Assembly: GCF_005484965.1 (NCBI RefSeq)
Contig: NZ_CP034036.1
Span: forward strand, 3,596,001-3,660,000
Length of the DNA: 64,000 bases
Reading direction: 5' to 3'
From: Brenneria nigrifluens DSM 30175 = ATCC 13028
Lineage (GTDB): Bacteria; Pseudomonadota; Gammaproteobacteria; Enterobacterales; Enterobacteriaceae
The notes under the pieces are model-generated. The model saw only the letters and a program-made list of their open reading frames with translations. It was not told where the DNA came from and ran no database searches. Below are positions 43,498 to 52,755 of this stretch, in pieces (within the stretch, counting starts at the first letter, position 1; each line of letters starts with the position of its first letter). The position numbers and the translations under genes were made by a program.

Positions 43498-45288
43498 TTA
43501 CACGCGGAAGTGCCCTACCGCCGCGCTCAGGTCTTCAGCCTGGGACTGCAACGCCGCGGATGCGGCGGCCGACTCCTGAACCAGCGCCGCATTCTGTTGC
43601 ACCATTGAATCCAACTGCGCCACCGCCTGGTTGATTTCATTGATGCCGCGCATCTGCTCATCCGCCGCATGGGTGATTTCAGACATCACCGAGGTTACCG
43701 TCGAGACGCCGCCAACAATTTCATTCATGGTATTGCCGGCCTGGCGAACCTGAACCGAACCGGAGGTGACGCCGGCGACCGTAGACTCAATCAGCGTTTT
43801 AATCTCTTTCGCCGCCTGCGCGCTGCGCTGCGCCAGATTGCGCACTTCCCCCGCCACCACGGCGAAACCGCGCCCTTGCTCGCCGGCGCGCGCCGCTTCC
43901 ACCGCCGCGTTCAGCGCCAGAATATTGGTCTGGAAGGCGATGCCGTCAATCACGCCGATAATGTCGCCGATTTTACCCGACGCGACCACGATATCGTCCA
44001 TCGTCGCTATCACGTCCGAGACCACTTTTCCGCCGCTGCCCGCGTCTTTCGCCAGCAGCAGGGCTTTGTCATTCACCTGCCGCGCAGAGCCCGCGGACTG
44101 CGTGACCCCGGCGGAAATCTGCTCCAGCGCGGCGGCCGTTTGCTGGATGCTGGAAGCCGCGGACTCAGTGCGCGACGATAGGTCATTATTGCCGGCCGAT
44201 ATTTCATTCGCCGCCAGCTGTAGCGAGGCGCTGATATCGCGGATCTGAATCATCACCTGGCCGAGCTTGTCGATAAAGATATTGAACGAACGCGCGATCT
44301 GCGCCACCTCATCATGCCCGTCATCAGGCAGGCGCCGCGTTAGGTCGTTGTTACCGTTGCTGATATCGTCCATCGCATCGCGAATCAGCAGCAAACGCCG
44401 CAACGTCGATGTCACCAGTACCCCCAACACCAGCGCGCCGAGTACGGCGATCGCCAGCAGCGTACCCACCGAGGTAAGCAGCAGAGAGCGCATGCCCGCG
44501 GTGGCCTCCGCTTTATCCAGCGCCACCAGGACATACCAGTTCGTACCGCGGATAGGCTGGGCGAGCGCCAGCTTCGCCGCCCCGGCAACATCAACGGCAA
44601 GCGGATGCGCGGCCGTCAGCAGCGCGGACAGACTAATACCCGGCGCAATCTCGGCGATGTTTTTCAAGGTAAGGCTTTCATCCGGGTGGGCGATAATCGT
44701 GCCGTCCTGCGCTATCAATACGCCAAAGCTGGCAGGGGTAGGATTGATTGACTTCACGTTTTCAATCACGCTCTGCATCGTCAAATCACTGCCGGTCACC
44801 CCCTTGACCCTGTTGCCGTCCAACACCGGGACCGCGAAAGAAACAATCAGCTCTTTGGTGGATACATCGATATAGGGCGCGGTGACAATCGGTTTGCCCT
44901 CCTTCACCGCCTGTTGATACCAGGGGCGAACCGTCGGGTCGTAATCGGCGGGGATGCCGACGGCGTCGGAAAATTTCGCCGTTTTATTCTCGTATCCCAT
45001 ATAAACATTAATAAAGCCGCCCGCGGCGGCGATCTGCTTAAATAGCGGCACCGGATCCTCATCCGCCAGCACGCCGTCGTGCAGCGAGGTAATCATCCGC
45101 GTATTGGATTCCACCCACTCGCCAATCGCCATGCCGTGACTGGCGGCCACCGCATGCAGCATACTGTCGATAGACTCCTCGTTAGCGTTATTGGCGATGG
45201 TGTGATTAAGAAAAGTATTAATGATGAGAGAAAGCACCACAATGGTCGTACAGGCCGCCAAAATTCGGGCGCGTGTCGTTTTCAGCAT
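43498..45288 (-). CDS. Methyl-accepting chemotaxis protein with double Cache sensor domain
   Basis: The 596-residue chemoreceptor has TM1 (about 8-28), a periplasmic dCache domain (about 35-265, with [31 protein letters not shown] ligand-pocket sequence around residue 145), TM2 (about 270-297), a HAMP domain and the signalling domain with the tip [20 protein letters not shown]. dCache chemoreceptors often bind amino acids, organic acids or polyamines. There is no C-terminal NWETF-type pentapeptide for CheR binding. A FliA-type promoter lies upstream. The ligand is unknown. Confidence 0.94.
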   Translation of the reverse strand: MLKTTRARILAACTTIVVLSLIINTFLNHTIANNANEESIDSMLHAVAASHGMAIGEWVESNTRMITSLHDGVLADEDPVPLFKQIAAAGGFINVYMGYENKTAKFSDAVGIPADYDPTVRPWYQQAVKEGKPIVTAPYIDVSTKELIVSFAVPVLDGNRVKGVTGSDLTMQSVIENVKSINPTPASFGVLIAQDGTIIAHPDESLTLKNIAEIAPGISLSALLTAAHPLAVDVAGAAKLALAQPIRGTNWYVLVALDKAEATAGMRSLLLTSVGTLLAIAVLGALVLGVLVTSTLRRLLLIRDAMDDISNGNNDLTRRLPDDGHDEVAQIARSFNIFIDKLGQVMIQIRDISASLQLAANEISAGNNDLSSRTESAASSIQQTAAALEQISAGVTQSAGSARQVNDKALLLAKDAGSGGKVVSDVIATMDDIVVASGKIGDIIGVIDGIAFQTNILALNAAVEAARAGEQGRGFAVVAGEVRNLAQRSAQAAKEIKTLIESTVAGVTSGSVQVRQAGNTMNEIVGGVSTVTSVMSEITHAADEQMRGINEINQAVAQLDSMVQQNAALVQESAAASAALQSQAEDLSAAVGHFRV

Positions 45289-45323
45289 AGGAAAGCTCCC
45301 GGCGCAGGAAAGTAATGAGAGTC

Positions 45324-45350
45324 ATAACGGCACCATAAAATAAAACTTGA
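45324..45350 (-). promoter_or_regulatory. Predicted FliA (sigma-28) promoter of the chemoreceptor gene
   Basis: On the minus strand TCAAGTTT is followed by 11 bases and GCCGTTAT. The FliA consensus is TAAAGTTT-N11-GCCGATAA, so the -35 matches seven of eight, the -10 six of eight, and the spacing is exact. It lies about 36 bases before the start codon. Confidence 0.72.
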
Positions 45351-45568
45351 GTTCACCCGCCGGGCACGGCCGAGGGTTATCAGGATAATGAAAGAGAAAA
45401 AGAGTGGTGGGATCCAGCGGACTTAACGCCAGAACAAGAATTATCCAATTGATTTATATAGAATAATTTATCACCTTATCAAAAAACGCCATATTTTCAG
45501 CAGATAAAATCCGTTTCCATGCATAAGAAAAAGCTATTTAAAAACAGCGTCGCGCTGCGCGCTTATAT
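45351..45568. other. AT-rich noncoding stretch upstream of the chemoreceptor gene
   Basis: With the flanking promoter and terminator this makes up the 345-base gap between the chemoreceptor gene and ppnP. No open frame, repeat or RNA gene was recognised. Confidence 0.5.
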
Positions 45569-45606
45569 TAAAAAAGCGGCTTGGCGTTAATCAACGCAAA
45601 ACCGCT
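45569..45606 (-). terminator. Terminator of ppnP
   Basis: On the minus strand AGCGGTTTTGCGTT pairs with AACGCCAAGCCGCT (14 positions, one mismatch and one G-T) around a GATT loop, followed by a run of T residues. It starts 28 bases after the stop. Confidence 0.9.
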
Positions 45607-45633
45607 TCGTATTTAGGTATAAATAATGAGAAG

Positions 45634-45918
45634 CTACAGGTATTTACAAAAATAGGCGGAAGACTCCGCCACCTGTAAGTTGAATTCACTCTGCGCCGGA
45701 ACGAAAAACGACTCGCCGGGCATAAAAACCTGCCAGTCAGGGGCGCCCGGCAACAAGACCTTCAGCGCCCCGCTGATCACCGTCATCTCTTCCGGCTGAC
45801 CGGTGCCGAAGGTGTACTCTCCGGCGTCCATGACCCCGACGCTGGCACGCCCGATACTGCCGCTGTCAAAACCAATGGATTTCACTTTCCCTGCAAAATA
45901 CTCGTTTACCTTCAACAT
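45634..45918 (-). CDS. ppnP: Pyrimidine/purine nucleoside phosphorylase
   Basis: The 94-residue protein matches E. coli PpnP (YaiE) in length and sequence ([29 protein letters not shown]). It is a small cupin dimer that splits several nucleosides with phosphate to base and ribose 1-phosphate. It keeps its chromosomal association with aroL, although yaiA and aroM between them in E. coli are absent here. Confidence 0.96.
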   Translation of the reverse strand: MLKVNEYFAGKVKSIGFDSGSIGRASVGVMDAGEYTFGTGQPEEMTVISGALKVLLPGAPDWQVFMPGESFFVPAQSEFNLQVAESSAYFCKYL

Positions 45919-46073
45919 AGAGCGGCACCTATAAGTTGGAAAAAATCAGGAAAATTCATCTTAAAAGCTGCAATAAGCCGCTGTCACTATCTATTCAATG
46001 AAAGTGCGTTGTCGGTAGCATCGACCGGCGATTATTTTACCAGTCAAGGGAAAACACTGCACCGCGGGAAGGA

Positions 46074-46595
46074 TTAGGCTGCCGATAAACGCAGCATCCG
46101 CATCACATTCTCCACGATGATCGTCGGATCCTGCGTCGCATCGATGACGTGGTGAGCCACCTCGCGGTAGAGCGCCTCGCGGGCGGCCAGCACGTCGGCC
46201 ATTTCCTCGGCGATCGGCCGCCCGGTAAGGGTCGGGCGCTGATGGTCCAGCGGGCTGGCCTCCAGACGCCGGGCCAGTAATTCGGCCGGCGCGTGCAAAT
46301 AAACAACCGAGCCCTTGTCGCCCATAAACCGCCGGTTCAACGCCGACAGCACGATGCCGCCGCCGGTGGCGACCACGCGACGGCAGGCGGTCACTTCCTG
46401 CAATACCCGGCTTTCCCGCTGACGAAAACCCTGCCACCCTTCTTGCGCCACGATCTCGGCAACCGTCATCCTGCCGCTCTGCTGCATAAAAAGGTCGGTA
46501 TCGATAAACTCGTATCCTAATGCCTGCGCCAGTCGGCTTCCTACGGTGGTTTTACCACAACCTCTGGCTCCAACCATAAAAATGGGCTGTGTCAT
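46074..46595 (-). CDS. aroL: Shikimate kinase II
   Basis: AroL phosphorylates shikimate in chorismate synthesis. The 173-residue protein has Walker [12 protein letters not shown] at the N terminus, the shikimate-binding DTDLFMQQ and GGG segments, and the lid arginine region. It is closer to AroL than AroK ([17 protein letters not shown]; 174 residues in E. coli). No clear TyrR box was found in the upstream 180 bases. Confidence 0.95.
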   Translation of the reverse strand: MTQPIFMVGARGCGKTTVGSRLAQALGYEFIDTDLFMQQSGRMTVAEIVAQEGWQGFRQRESRVLQEVTACRRVVATGGGIVLSALNRRFMGDKGSVVYLHAPAELLARRLEASPLDHQRPTLTGRPIAEEMADVLAAREALYREVAHHVIDATQDPTIIVENVMRMLRLSAA

Positions 46596-46723
46596 TTAAT
46601 GACGTATCCTTGTTTTCGTCAGGCCCGTTCTGAACGGCGTGGTTCTGCCGGCGGGTTACTCATATTTATTCGAAGGATGAATCATACCGGTAAAATTCGC
46701 GAATATAAAATCCGCTTATAGAA

Positions 46724-46750
46724 GAAAAAACCCCGCAATAAATCACGGGG
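46724..46750 (-). terminator. Terminator of ansB
   Basis: CCCCG and CGGGG pair around a ten-base loop; seven A residues precede on the plus strand, that is a T tract on the minus strand. It lies 26 bases after the ansB stop. Confidence 0.8.
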
Positions 46751-46775
46751 CTATGCTATCCACCAGCCACAAATA

Positions 46776-47825
46776 TCAGTAGGTGTGGAAATATTCCTGA
46801 ATCACCGCCGGATTGCTGGTTTTGGTCAGCGCCAGCATCAGCAGAATGCGTGATTTGGCCGGGTTCAGCGAATCGGCGACCAGTCCGGGCTGGGAAGCAT
46901 CCGGCGGCACGATACCGCTGCCGGTGCGGCTGGCGCGAACCACGACGATACCTTTGCCTTCCGCTTTGCGAATACCGGCACCGCTGCGTTTAGACACGCT
47001 GCCTGCGCCCATGCCGGCATAGACGATGCCTTTCACGCCGTGCGCGATGGCTGCGTCATACATATATTCCGGGTCGTCCTGATAACCGTAGATAATATCC
47101 ACCGCCGGCAGTTTTTCCAGGTTGCTTACGTCGAATACCGAACGGGTGGTATGAATTTTATCCAGGCGATTCTGGAAATAGATTTTATCGCCGATAATCA
47201 CGCCAAGGTAGCCCTCTTCCGGCGCTTTAAAGGTATCCAGCGTAGAGGCGTTGGTTTTGCTGATAAAACGGGCGGAACCGATACGGTCGTTCAGCACCAC
47301 CATCACACCGCGGCCACGGGCATTTTTATCCGCCGCCACTTTAACCGCGCCGTACAGGTTCATCGGGCCGTCGGCGCTGATTGAGGTCGCCGGGCGCATC
47401 GCCGCGGCGAAAACCACCGGTTTGTCGCTTTTTACCGTCAGGTTCATAAAGTAGGGAGACTCGTCGAGCGTGTCCGTACCGTGGGTGATCACCACGCCGT
47501 CCACATCGTCGCGGGCCAGCAGTTCGTTGACTCTTTTGCTCAGCTTCAGCAAAACGTCGGCGGTCATGTTCTCGCTGCCGATATTGGCGACCTGCTCGCC
47601 GCTAATATTGGCGAGCGTTTTCAGTTCCGGCACCGCATTGATCAGCGTATCCACGCCCAATGCGCCGGCTTTATAACCCGTGGTTTGCGTGTTGGCGGCG
47701 GCGGAACCGGCGATGGTCCCCCCGGTCGCCAGAATCACCACGTTGGGCAGGTTTTCCGCCGCACTCGCCAGGGCGGGAAAACAGACCAAAACGAACACAA
47801 ACAGCGAACTAAATATCCTTTTCAT
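46776..47825 (-). CDS. ansB: Periplasmic type II L-asparaginase (Erwinia/crisantaspase type)
   Basis: The start at 47825 ([22 protein letters not shown]) gives 349 residues with a Sec signal peptide of about 22 residues. The enzyme hydrolyses asparagine, and often glutamine, to the acid and ammonia in the periplasm. Catalytic residues are Thr37 in ATGGTIAG and the Thr-Asp pair in THGTDT. Segments such as [12 protein letters not shown] and [14 protein letters not shown] resemble the Erwinia chrysanthemi enzyme more than E. coli AnsB. It is a single-gene unit with its own terminator and a structured leader. Confidence 0.96.
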   Translation of the reverse strand: MKRIFSSLFVFVLVCFPALASAAENLPNVVILATGGTIAGSAAANTQTTGYKAGALGVDTLINAVPELKTLANISGEQVANIGSENMTADVLLKLSKRVNELLARDDVDGVVITHGTDTLDESPYFMNLTVKSDKPVVFAAAMRPATSISADGPMNLYGAVKVAADKNARGRGVMVVLNDRIGSARFISKTNASTLDTFKAPEEGYLGVIIGDKIYFQNRLDKIHTTRSVFDVSNLEKLPAVDIIYGYQDDPEYMYDAAIAHGVKGIVYAGMGAGSVSKRSGAGIRKAEGKGIVVVRASRTGSGIVPPDASQPGLVADSLNPAKSRILLMLALTKTSNPAVIQEYFHTY

Positions 47826-47850
47826 ACCTATCCGACCCAATATGTTTAAA

Positions 47851-47923
47851 CGGCAGGCCTCTGCTCGAAGGCTGCCGGTGAGTGATAAATAATATCCTGC
47901 CTGTCGGCCGAGACTGGCCGACA
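47851..47923 (-). promoter_or_regulatory. Two inverted repeats in the ansB upstream region
   Basis: A perfect repeat TGTCGGCC/GGCCGACA (47902-47909 and 47916-47923) and a second one CGGCAG/CTGCCG (47851-47856 and 47872-47877) lie within 100 bases of the ansB start. The first could be an operator and the second a leader hairpin. Neither matches the CRP or FNR consensus that controls E. coli ansB. Confidence 0.4.
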
Positions 47924-48008
47924 TCGGCGCTTATCATGCCCCAGAGCTCGGCGGCTGTATAGCTTTGGCTATAAAATCATTGACATAGGTTAATGTTATC
48001 CTTTCCGT

Positions 48009-48345
48009 TCATCGTTTGATCTGCGCGCCGGCACCCTGACTTGCCTGGTCGCGCGCGGCGCCCTGCGGCCCGATCATTTGTCCGAAGAGATGGAAATCGG
48101 TAAGTTAGCACGATGCCCTGCACCAGCTCGGGCAGGCGGACAAACGCCAGGGTGATATTACGAATGTCGCTGGACGGGCAGGCAAGCAGTTGCGCATTGC
48201 CAATCTGTTCTATGCGCGCGATATTGGTATCCAGAATGCGTTTAATAAACTGTCCGCGCAGGCGATAAACAAAATGGCGCCCCGGCGTCGTCAATGCCAG
48301 TTGCGAACCCAATGTCGCCGCCATCAGCAATAGCAGCAGCTCGAT
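48009..48345 (-). pseudogene. yojI: Remnant of yojI (ABC exporter)
   Basis: Two pieces of YojI-like sequence are joined out of frame. Residues [18 protein letters not shown] through [16 protein letters not shown] and [21 protein letters not shown] correspond to the N-terminal membrane domain of E. coli YojI. After about 48112 the neighbouring frame reads [17 protein letters not shown] and then stops, resembling the nucleotide-binding-domain segment WLFDQLLGPEGKP. Both the start and most of the protein, including the Walker motifs, are missing. YojI exports microcin J25 and other peptides in E. coli; this copy cannot function. Confidence 0.8.
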
Positions 48346-48470
48346 AGCATTCTTTTCTCGATAATGGTGGGAATCGCACGCAGTGTAATCGGACGGGAAT
48401 TGATATCAAGAATAATTCTCATATCCCCTAAATAATTCAAGTTGCAGGACAAAACGTTGTCGTTTCAACC

Positions 48471-48507
48471 CCCCTTACGGGCCGCCGCCTTGGCGGCGAT
48501 TTTTATG
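48471..48507. repeat. Interspersed palindromic element, copy 4 (reversed)
   Basis: Read on the minus strand it opens CATAAAAATCGCC, followed by GCCAAGGCGGCGGCCCG, which is the module order of the other copies with a shortened first hairpin. Its end supplies the ATG and the spacer before the esterase start at 48505. Confidence 0.5.
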
Positions 48508-49656
48508 AAAACACTCTCCGGCCTGAGCGTCGTCGCCGGCCTGCTTATCCTGTCAGGCTGCGCGGGCAGGCAGCATGACATTACACCGCTTGGGCAAACG
48601 ACCTTTGCCCGCTATCAGCAGGAGACCGCCCGCTGGGTTGCGCAGCACCGCGCCTTTCAGAGCGCCGATAAAAACCTTGAGCTGGCCTGGAATACGCCGC
48701 AGGAAATGCGCCCGCCCGGCAAGCCGGACAAGGGAATTTTGCTGGTTCACGGGCTGGGGGATTCTCCCGGTTCATTCAACGACATTATGCCGCGGCTGGC
48801 GCAGCAGGGCTTTCTGGTCAGAACCGTGCTGCTGCCGGGGCACGGCACCCGCCCGGCGGATCTGCTGCATATCACCGTCGACGATTGGCGCAGAGTGGTC
48901 GCCGAGCAGACGGCCATTCTGCGCCATGACGTGGATGAGGTCTATCTGGGCGGCTTTTCCACCGGCGGAAATCTGGTTTTGGAATATGCGCTGAATCACC
49001 CGGAAATTAATGGGTTGCTGCTGTTTTCACCGGCGATAAAATCCGACGAACGGTACGATTTCCTCACGCCGCTGCTTTCCGTCTTTAGAGACTGGATACT
49101 CACACCCCGGCCCGGTTATCCGCAGCAGTTGATAACGCGTTATATGGTGGTGCCGACCAACGGTTTCGCCCAGTTTTACCATTCCAGCGCCGCCGTGCGC
49201 AGGCTGCTGGCCCAAACCGCCTACGACAAACCGGTACTGATGGTGCTCACCGAGCATGACTCGGTGCTGGACACCCCCTACCTGCTTGAGCTATTCGAGC
49301 GTAAATTCACCAACCCGCACAGCAGGCTGATCTGGTATGGCGACCGGCCCGCGGGCGCGCGCTCGCCGCGCGTGCTGACCCGCAGCGACTATTTGCCCGA
49401 GTGGCGCATCAGCCAGTTCTCCCATATGTCGATACTGTTTTCGCCGGATAATAAACAGTACGGCGAGTCAGGCTCGATCATCGTCTGCGCCAACGGGCAA
49501 ACGCCGGCCAGCCGGCAGATCTGCCAGGACAGAAACCAGCTATGGTATTCGGACTGGGGCTATCAGGAAGAGGGCAAAACCCACGTCCGCCTGACCTTCA
49601 ACCCTTATTTCGACTGGCAAACGCAGGTGATGAATCAGGTGCTGGAGAGCGAATAG
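48505..49656 (+). CDS. Alpha/beta-hydrolase lipoprotein (carboxylesterase-like)
   Basis: The start at 48505 gives a lipoprotein signal (MKTLSGLSVVAGLLILSGCA) with lipidated Cys19, and a 383-residue precursor. The alpha/beta-hydrolase core has LVHGLGDSPGSF as oxyanion region and the nucleophile elbow GGFSTGGN; the acid and histidine probably lie in EHDSVLD and QFSHMS. Serine hydrolases of this kind act on esters or lipids. The residue after Cys19 is alanine, predicting the outer membrane. Substrate is unknown. The longer frame to 48442 would place the signal peptide internally. Confidence 0.85.
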   Translation: MKTLSGLSVVAGLLILSGCAGRQHDITPLGQTTFARYQQETARWVAQHRAFQSADKNLELAWNTPQEMRPPGKPDKGILLVHGLGDSPGSFNDIMPRLAQQGFLVRTVLLPGHGTRPADLLHITVDDWRRVVAEQTAILRHDVDEVYLGGFSTGGNLVLEYALNHPEINGLLLFSPAIKSDERYDFLTPLLSVFRDWILTPRPGYPQQLITRYMVVPTNGFAQFYHSSAAVRRLLAQTAYDKPVLMVLTEHDSVLDTPYLLELFERKFTNPHSRLIWYGDRPAGARSPRVLTRSDYLPEWRISQFSHMSILFSPDNKQYGESGSIIVCANGQTPASRQICQDRNQLWYSDWGYQEEGKTHVRLTFNPYFDWQTQVMNQVLESE

Positions 49657-49764
49657 TCGGCCAGCGACAGGCGTCGGACTCCCCCTGCCGCGCGCCATGT
49701 CATAATTCGGTCATTAACATCGTTTATTTTTTGTACCAAGGACGATTAGCTGACCAGGACAATC

Positions 49765-51039
49765 ATGACTTCCACCGCTGTTTCACGCGCTCAGCAAGGT
49801 ATTTGGGGTCCGCCCAAAGCGCTGGCTCTATGCATTTCGACGCCCGACGTCTCCCCGGATATCAATAACGCCGAGGTGCTGGATATATTCAGCAAACACA
49901 AGGAGTTGGTTAGCCTGCCGGTAGTGGAGAACGGCCGGCCTTTCGGGCTGATCAACCGCCATATCTTTATGTCCCAGATGTCCCGCCCGTTTTTCCATGA
50001 GCTGTACGATAAAAAGAGCTGCATCGCTTTTATGGATAAAAATCCGCTGATTGTCGATGCCGAGACATCGTTGAATGACGTCGCGGCCCAAACCGTTATC
50101 AGCGGAGATAAGTCGCTGACCGACGGTTTCATCATTACGGAAAACGGACGCTATATCGGCATCGGTCTGGGGATCGACCTGATAAAGGCGGTTTCCGATA
50201 TGCATTCGCAGCAGCACCAGCAGATTATGCAAAGCATCGAATACGCCAGAGTAATCCAGGAAGCCATGCTCGCCACCTCGCGTCAGTCGATGTCCGGCTC
50301 GCTGAGCGACTGGTGCCTGGTATGGGAACCGCGCGACTGCGTCGGCGGCGACTGCTATTACTTCAAAACTTATCGCCATGGCTGGCTCGCCTGCGTCGCG
50401 GACTGTACCGGACACGGCGTTCCCGGCGCTTTTATGACCCTGATTTTCGCCTCGGCGCTGGAGCAGGCGCTGACGTTGCACGGGCCGGAAACGCCGGCCC
50501 TGTTGCTACAGGCAATCAACCGCCATATCAAGGATACGCTGGGACAGTGCGACAAGGAGCGGCGCCCCTCCTCCAACGACGGCTGCGATGTCATCCTGAT
50601 CTTTTGCGATACCGCCCACAGCACGCTTGCCTGGGCAGGCGCCCGCATGTGCGCATTTATGCTGAAACAGCAGACCGAGCAGCTGTGCATACTCCCCTCC
50701 GACCGCATGGGCGTAGGTTATACCGATACGCCCTACGATTACGCCTGGCCCGGCCATCAGCTAAGCCTGGATGCCGGCGATCTCTTTTTCACCACCACCG
50801 ACGGACTGACCGATCAAATCGGCGGTGAGCGGCAGGTTATGTTTGGCAAACGCCGGCTGCAAGAGCTGCTGCTGCGCTATCAGGATAAGCCGATGCAAGA
50901 ATTCTCCAGCCTGTTATCACAGCAACACCTGTCTTATCAGGGCAATCAGGTCAGACGGGACGATCTGACTTTTTGGGCTTTCAGACATCGACCGACATTT
51001 GCGCGCGCAACGTTTTTACCACCAGGTGATGCAAAATGA
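49765..51039 (+). CDS. PP2C/SpoIIE-type serine phosphatase with N-terminal CBS-like region (SiaA-like)
   Basis: The 424-residue protein has a C-terminal SpoIIE/PP2C phosphatase domain (about 180-408) with metal-binding acidic residues in DCVGGD (191-196), ADCTGHGVPGAFM (Asp213), TTDGLTD (Asp346) and RRDDLTF (Asp399-400). The N-terminal 145 residues look like a CBS-domain pair instead of the transmembrane-HAMP sensor of Pseudomonas SiaA, so this version appears cytosolic. By analogy it dephosphorylates the SiaC-like protein encoded two genes downstream. Its end overlaps the siaB-like start by four bases. Confidence 0.82.
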   Translation: MTSTAVSRAQQGIWGPPKALALCISTPDVSPDINNAEVLDIFSKHKELVSLPVVENGRPFGLINRHIFMSQMSRPFFHELYDKKSCIAFMDKNPLIVDAETSLNDVAAQTVISGDKSLTDGFIITENGRYIGIGLGIDLIKAVSDMHSQQHQQIMQSIEYARVIQEAMLATSRQSMSGSLSDWCLVWEPRDCVGGDCYYFKTYRHGWLACVADCTGHGVPGAFMTLIFASALEQALTLHGPETPALLLQAINRHIKDTLGQCDKERRPSSNDGCDVILIFCDTAHSTLAWAGARMCAFMLKQQTEQLCILPSDRMGVGYTDTPYDYAWPGHQLSLDAGDLFFTTTDGLTDQIGGERQVMFGKRRLQELLLRYQDKPMQEFSSLLSQQHLSYQGNQVRRDDLTFWAFRHRPTFARATFLPPGDAK

Positions 51040-51590
51040 CGCCAGATAGTAAATACGCCGGTTTTTTCGACGCGACCAGCCAGCGGGACATTACGCTGTA
51101 TTACGTCGGTTATTTTTCGCAAAACATCATCAGCTCCCTGGCGGAAACGATGCGGTTGCAGTTGGAAAAAAAACAGGTTCCCGCGGGTATCCGCCGCAAG
51201 CTGTTTTCCGCCTTTATCGAAATGGTACAGAACATCACCCGATACTCCGCGGCCCATTTGGCTCTCCTCGATCAATCCAATGAGGTTCGCCACGGCTCCG
51301 TGTGTATCGGCTATGAAAATGGGAAATATTTCTTACTTTGCGCAAATCAAGTCCACCCCGAGGATATTGAAAAACTGCGCGGGCGTCTGGAACCATTACG
51401 TTATATGACGCTCGATGAAATCAAGCTCGCCTATAAAGCCTCCCTGCGCGATGAAACACCGCCCTGGAGCAAAGGGGCCGATATGGGTTTGCTGACCGTC
51501 GCGCGCGACGCCAGCGAACCTCTCCAGTTCACTTTTCGGGCTGACGCATCAACGGGGCTGTCGACGTTTTATCTGAAGGCTATCATTTGA
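51036..51590 (+). CDS. SiaB family protein kinase
   Basis: The 184-residue protein fits the SiaB/DUF6272 family, a relative of the SpoIIAB-type anti-sigma kinases. IRRKLFSAFIEMVQNITRYS resembles the N-box helix with Glu and Asn, and KGADMGLLTVARDA the later G-box region. In Pseudomonas aeruginosa SiaB phosphorylates SiaC and the SiaA phosphatase reverses this. Overlap with the phosphatase gene (ATGA) and a gap of one base to the siaC-like gene indicate one operon. Confidence 0.82.
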   Translation: MTPDSKYAGFFDATSQRDITLYYVGYFSQNIISSLAETMRLQLEKKQVPAGIRRKLFSAFIEMVQNITRYSAAHLALLDQSNEVRHGSVCIGYENGKYFLLCANQVHPEDIEKLRGRLEPLRYMTLDEIKLAYKASLRDETPPWSKGADMGLLTVARDASEPLQFTFRADASTGLSTFYLKAII

Positions 51591-51591
51591 A

Positions 51592-52041
51592 ATGGCAAAC
51601 ATTATGAATATGGACAATCTACACATCGCAGGAACGCCCTGTACCCCGGCCGTCGATTTTTACTTCGATACTTATCGGCTCTCCCTGTCAGGCGAGTCTT
51701 ATCCTGAAAATGCGGCGGCGTTTTACCGCCCGCTGATTGCAAAAATACAGGATTACCTCCATCTGCTAACCGTGGAAAACGATGCCGCGCAGGCAAACGA
51801 TTTCCTCGCTCAAAACCCGCCGCCCGCCATCGAAATTCATGTCTCGCTGGTTTATTTCAACAGTTCCAGCACCAAAATGCTGTTCAGCCTGTTCGACACG
51901 CTGAATCAGGCGGCGCAACACGCCCTCACGATTGCGTTGCACTGGTATTACGACAAGGACGACGATATCGCGGAAGAGTTCGGTGAAGAGCTGCATATCG
52001 ACTTTCCGGCGCTCGACTTCCACAGCCATATTCTGGAGTAA
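51592..52041 (+). CDS. SiaC-like regulatory phosphoprotein (DUF1987)
   Basis: The 149-residue protein belongs to the SiaC/DUF1987 family, built like a STAS anti-anti-sigma factor. The likely phospho-acceptor threonine is Thr94 in YFNSSSTKMLF, equivalent to Thr68 of P. aeruginosa SiaC. Unphosphorylated SiaC binds and activates the diguanylate cyclase SiaD there. The start could also be the ATG at 51604 (MNMDNLHIAGTPCTPA), which fits the family N terminus better; both lie in the same frame. A diguanylate cyclase gene follows after seven bases. Confidence 0.85.
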   Translation: MANIMNMDNLHIAGTPCTPAVDFYFDTYRLSLSGESYPENAAAFYRPLIAKIQDYLHLLTVENDAAQANDFLAQNPPPAIEIHVSLVYFNSSSTKMLFSLFDTLNQAAQHALTIALHWYYDKDDDIAEEFGEELHIDFPALDFHSHILE

Positions 52042-52047
52042 TCATCT

Positions 52048-52755
52048 ATGACTGCGTTTGAGCTGTTCACGCCGGAATACGACATCCTGCTCGCGGCGCG
52101 CAATGTCGCCAACCAGCAAAACATGCCGGCGGAGGTTTACCGCGACACCCTGCTGGCGCTGACTGAACATTACCAGCGTCTGGTGCGCGAATCACACCGG
52201 CTGATTTCCCGCAGCGACCGCGCGGAAAAAGAGTTAAACCGCCTGAACGCGCAATTAAATAGGCTGGCGATTGAGCTGGAATACAAAGCCAGCCACGATC
52301 CTCTGACCGACGTTTACAACCGTGGGGCAATCATTGAGCGTATCAATCAAACGCTGCAACGCAATCAGGCGGCGCTTATCGTGCTGGACATCGACCATTT
52401 CAAGCGGATAAATGACGCCTACGGCCACCCAACCGGGGATGCCGTGATATGCGCGTTAACCTCACGGGTGCGGGAGGTGCTCAAAGGACTCGGCAGTATC
52501 GGTCGGGTGGGCGGCGAAGAGTTCACCATTCTGCTTGATGGCTTTATCCTCGAACAGGCCGTCTCTATCGCCGAACGTCTCCATTTCAGCCTGAATGACG
52601 CGCCGCTGGATGCGTTGCCTCAGCAGGTGGTGACGGCCAGCTTCGGCGTCAGTTGGGCGCCGCAGACAACCGGCTTTGATACGCTTTACGGCGCGGCGGA
52701 CGCCGCGCTCTACAAGGCAAAAAATCGGGGCCGAAACCGGGTGGAATATCAGTAG
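52048..52755 (+). CDS. SiaD-like diguanylate cyclase
   Basis: The 235-residue protein has an N-terminal helical coiled-coil stalk (about 35-80) and a C-terminal GGDEF domain with the active-site motif GGEEF (155-159), preceded by DPLTDVYNRGA and LDIDHFKRINDAYGH. It should make c-di-GMP when the SiaC-like protein is bound. The inhibitory RxxD I-site expected nine residues before GGEEF reads KGLG, so product inhibition at that site is unlikely. The stop lies 7 bases inside the convergent mltB 3' end. Confidence 0.88.
   Translation: MTAFELFTPEYDILLAARNVANQQNMPAEVYRDTLLALTEHYQRLVRESHRLISRSDRAEKELNRLNAQLNRLAIELEYKASHDPLTDVYNRGAIIERINQTLQRNQAALIVLDIDHFKRINDAYGHPTGDAVICALTSRVREVLKGLGSIGRVGGEEFTILLDGFILEQAVSIAERLHFSLNDAPLDALPQQVVTASFGVSWAPQTTGFDTLYGAADAALYKAKNRGRNRVEYQ

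Noticed and set aside
46596..46775. TyrR box before aroL
   Set aside because: No TGTAAA-N6-TTTACA pattern was found; only A/T-rich partial resemblance.
48346..48430. Short frame [20 protein letters not shown] upstream of the yojI remnant
   Set aside because: It is about 35 codons, ends out of frame in yojI DNA and has no recognised family, so no feature was called.
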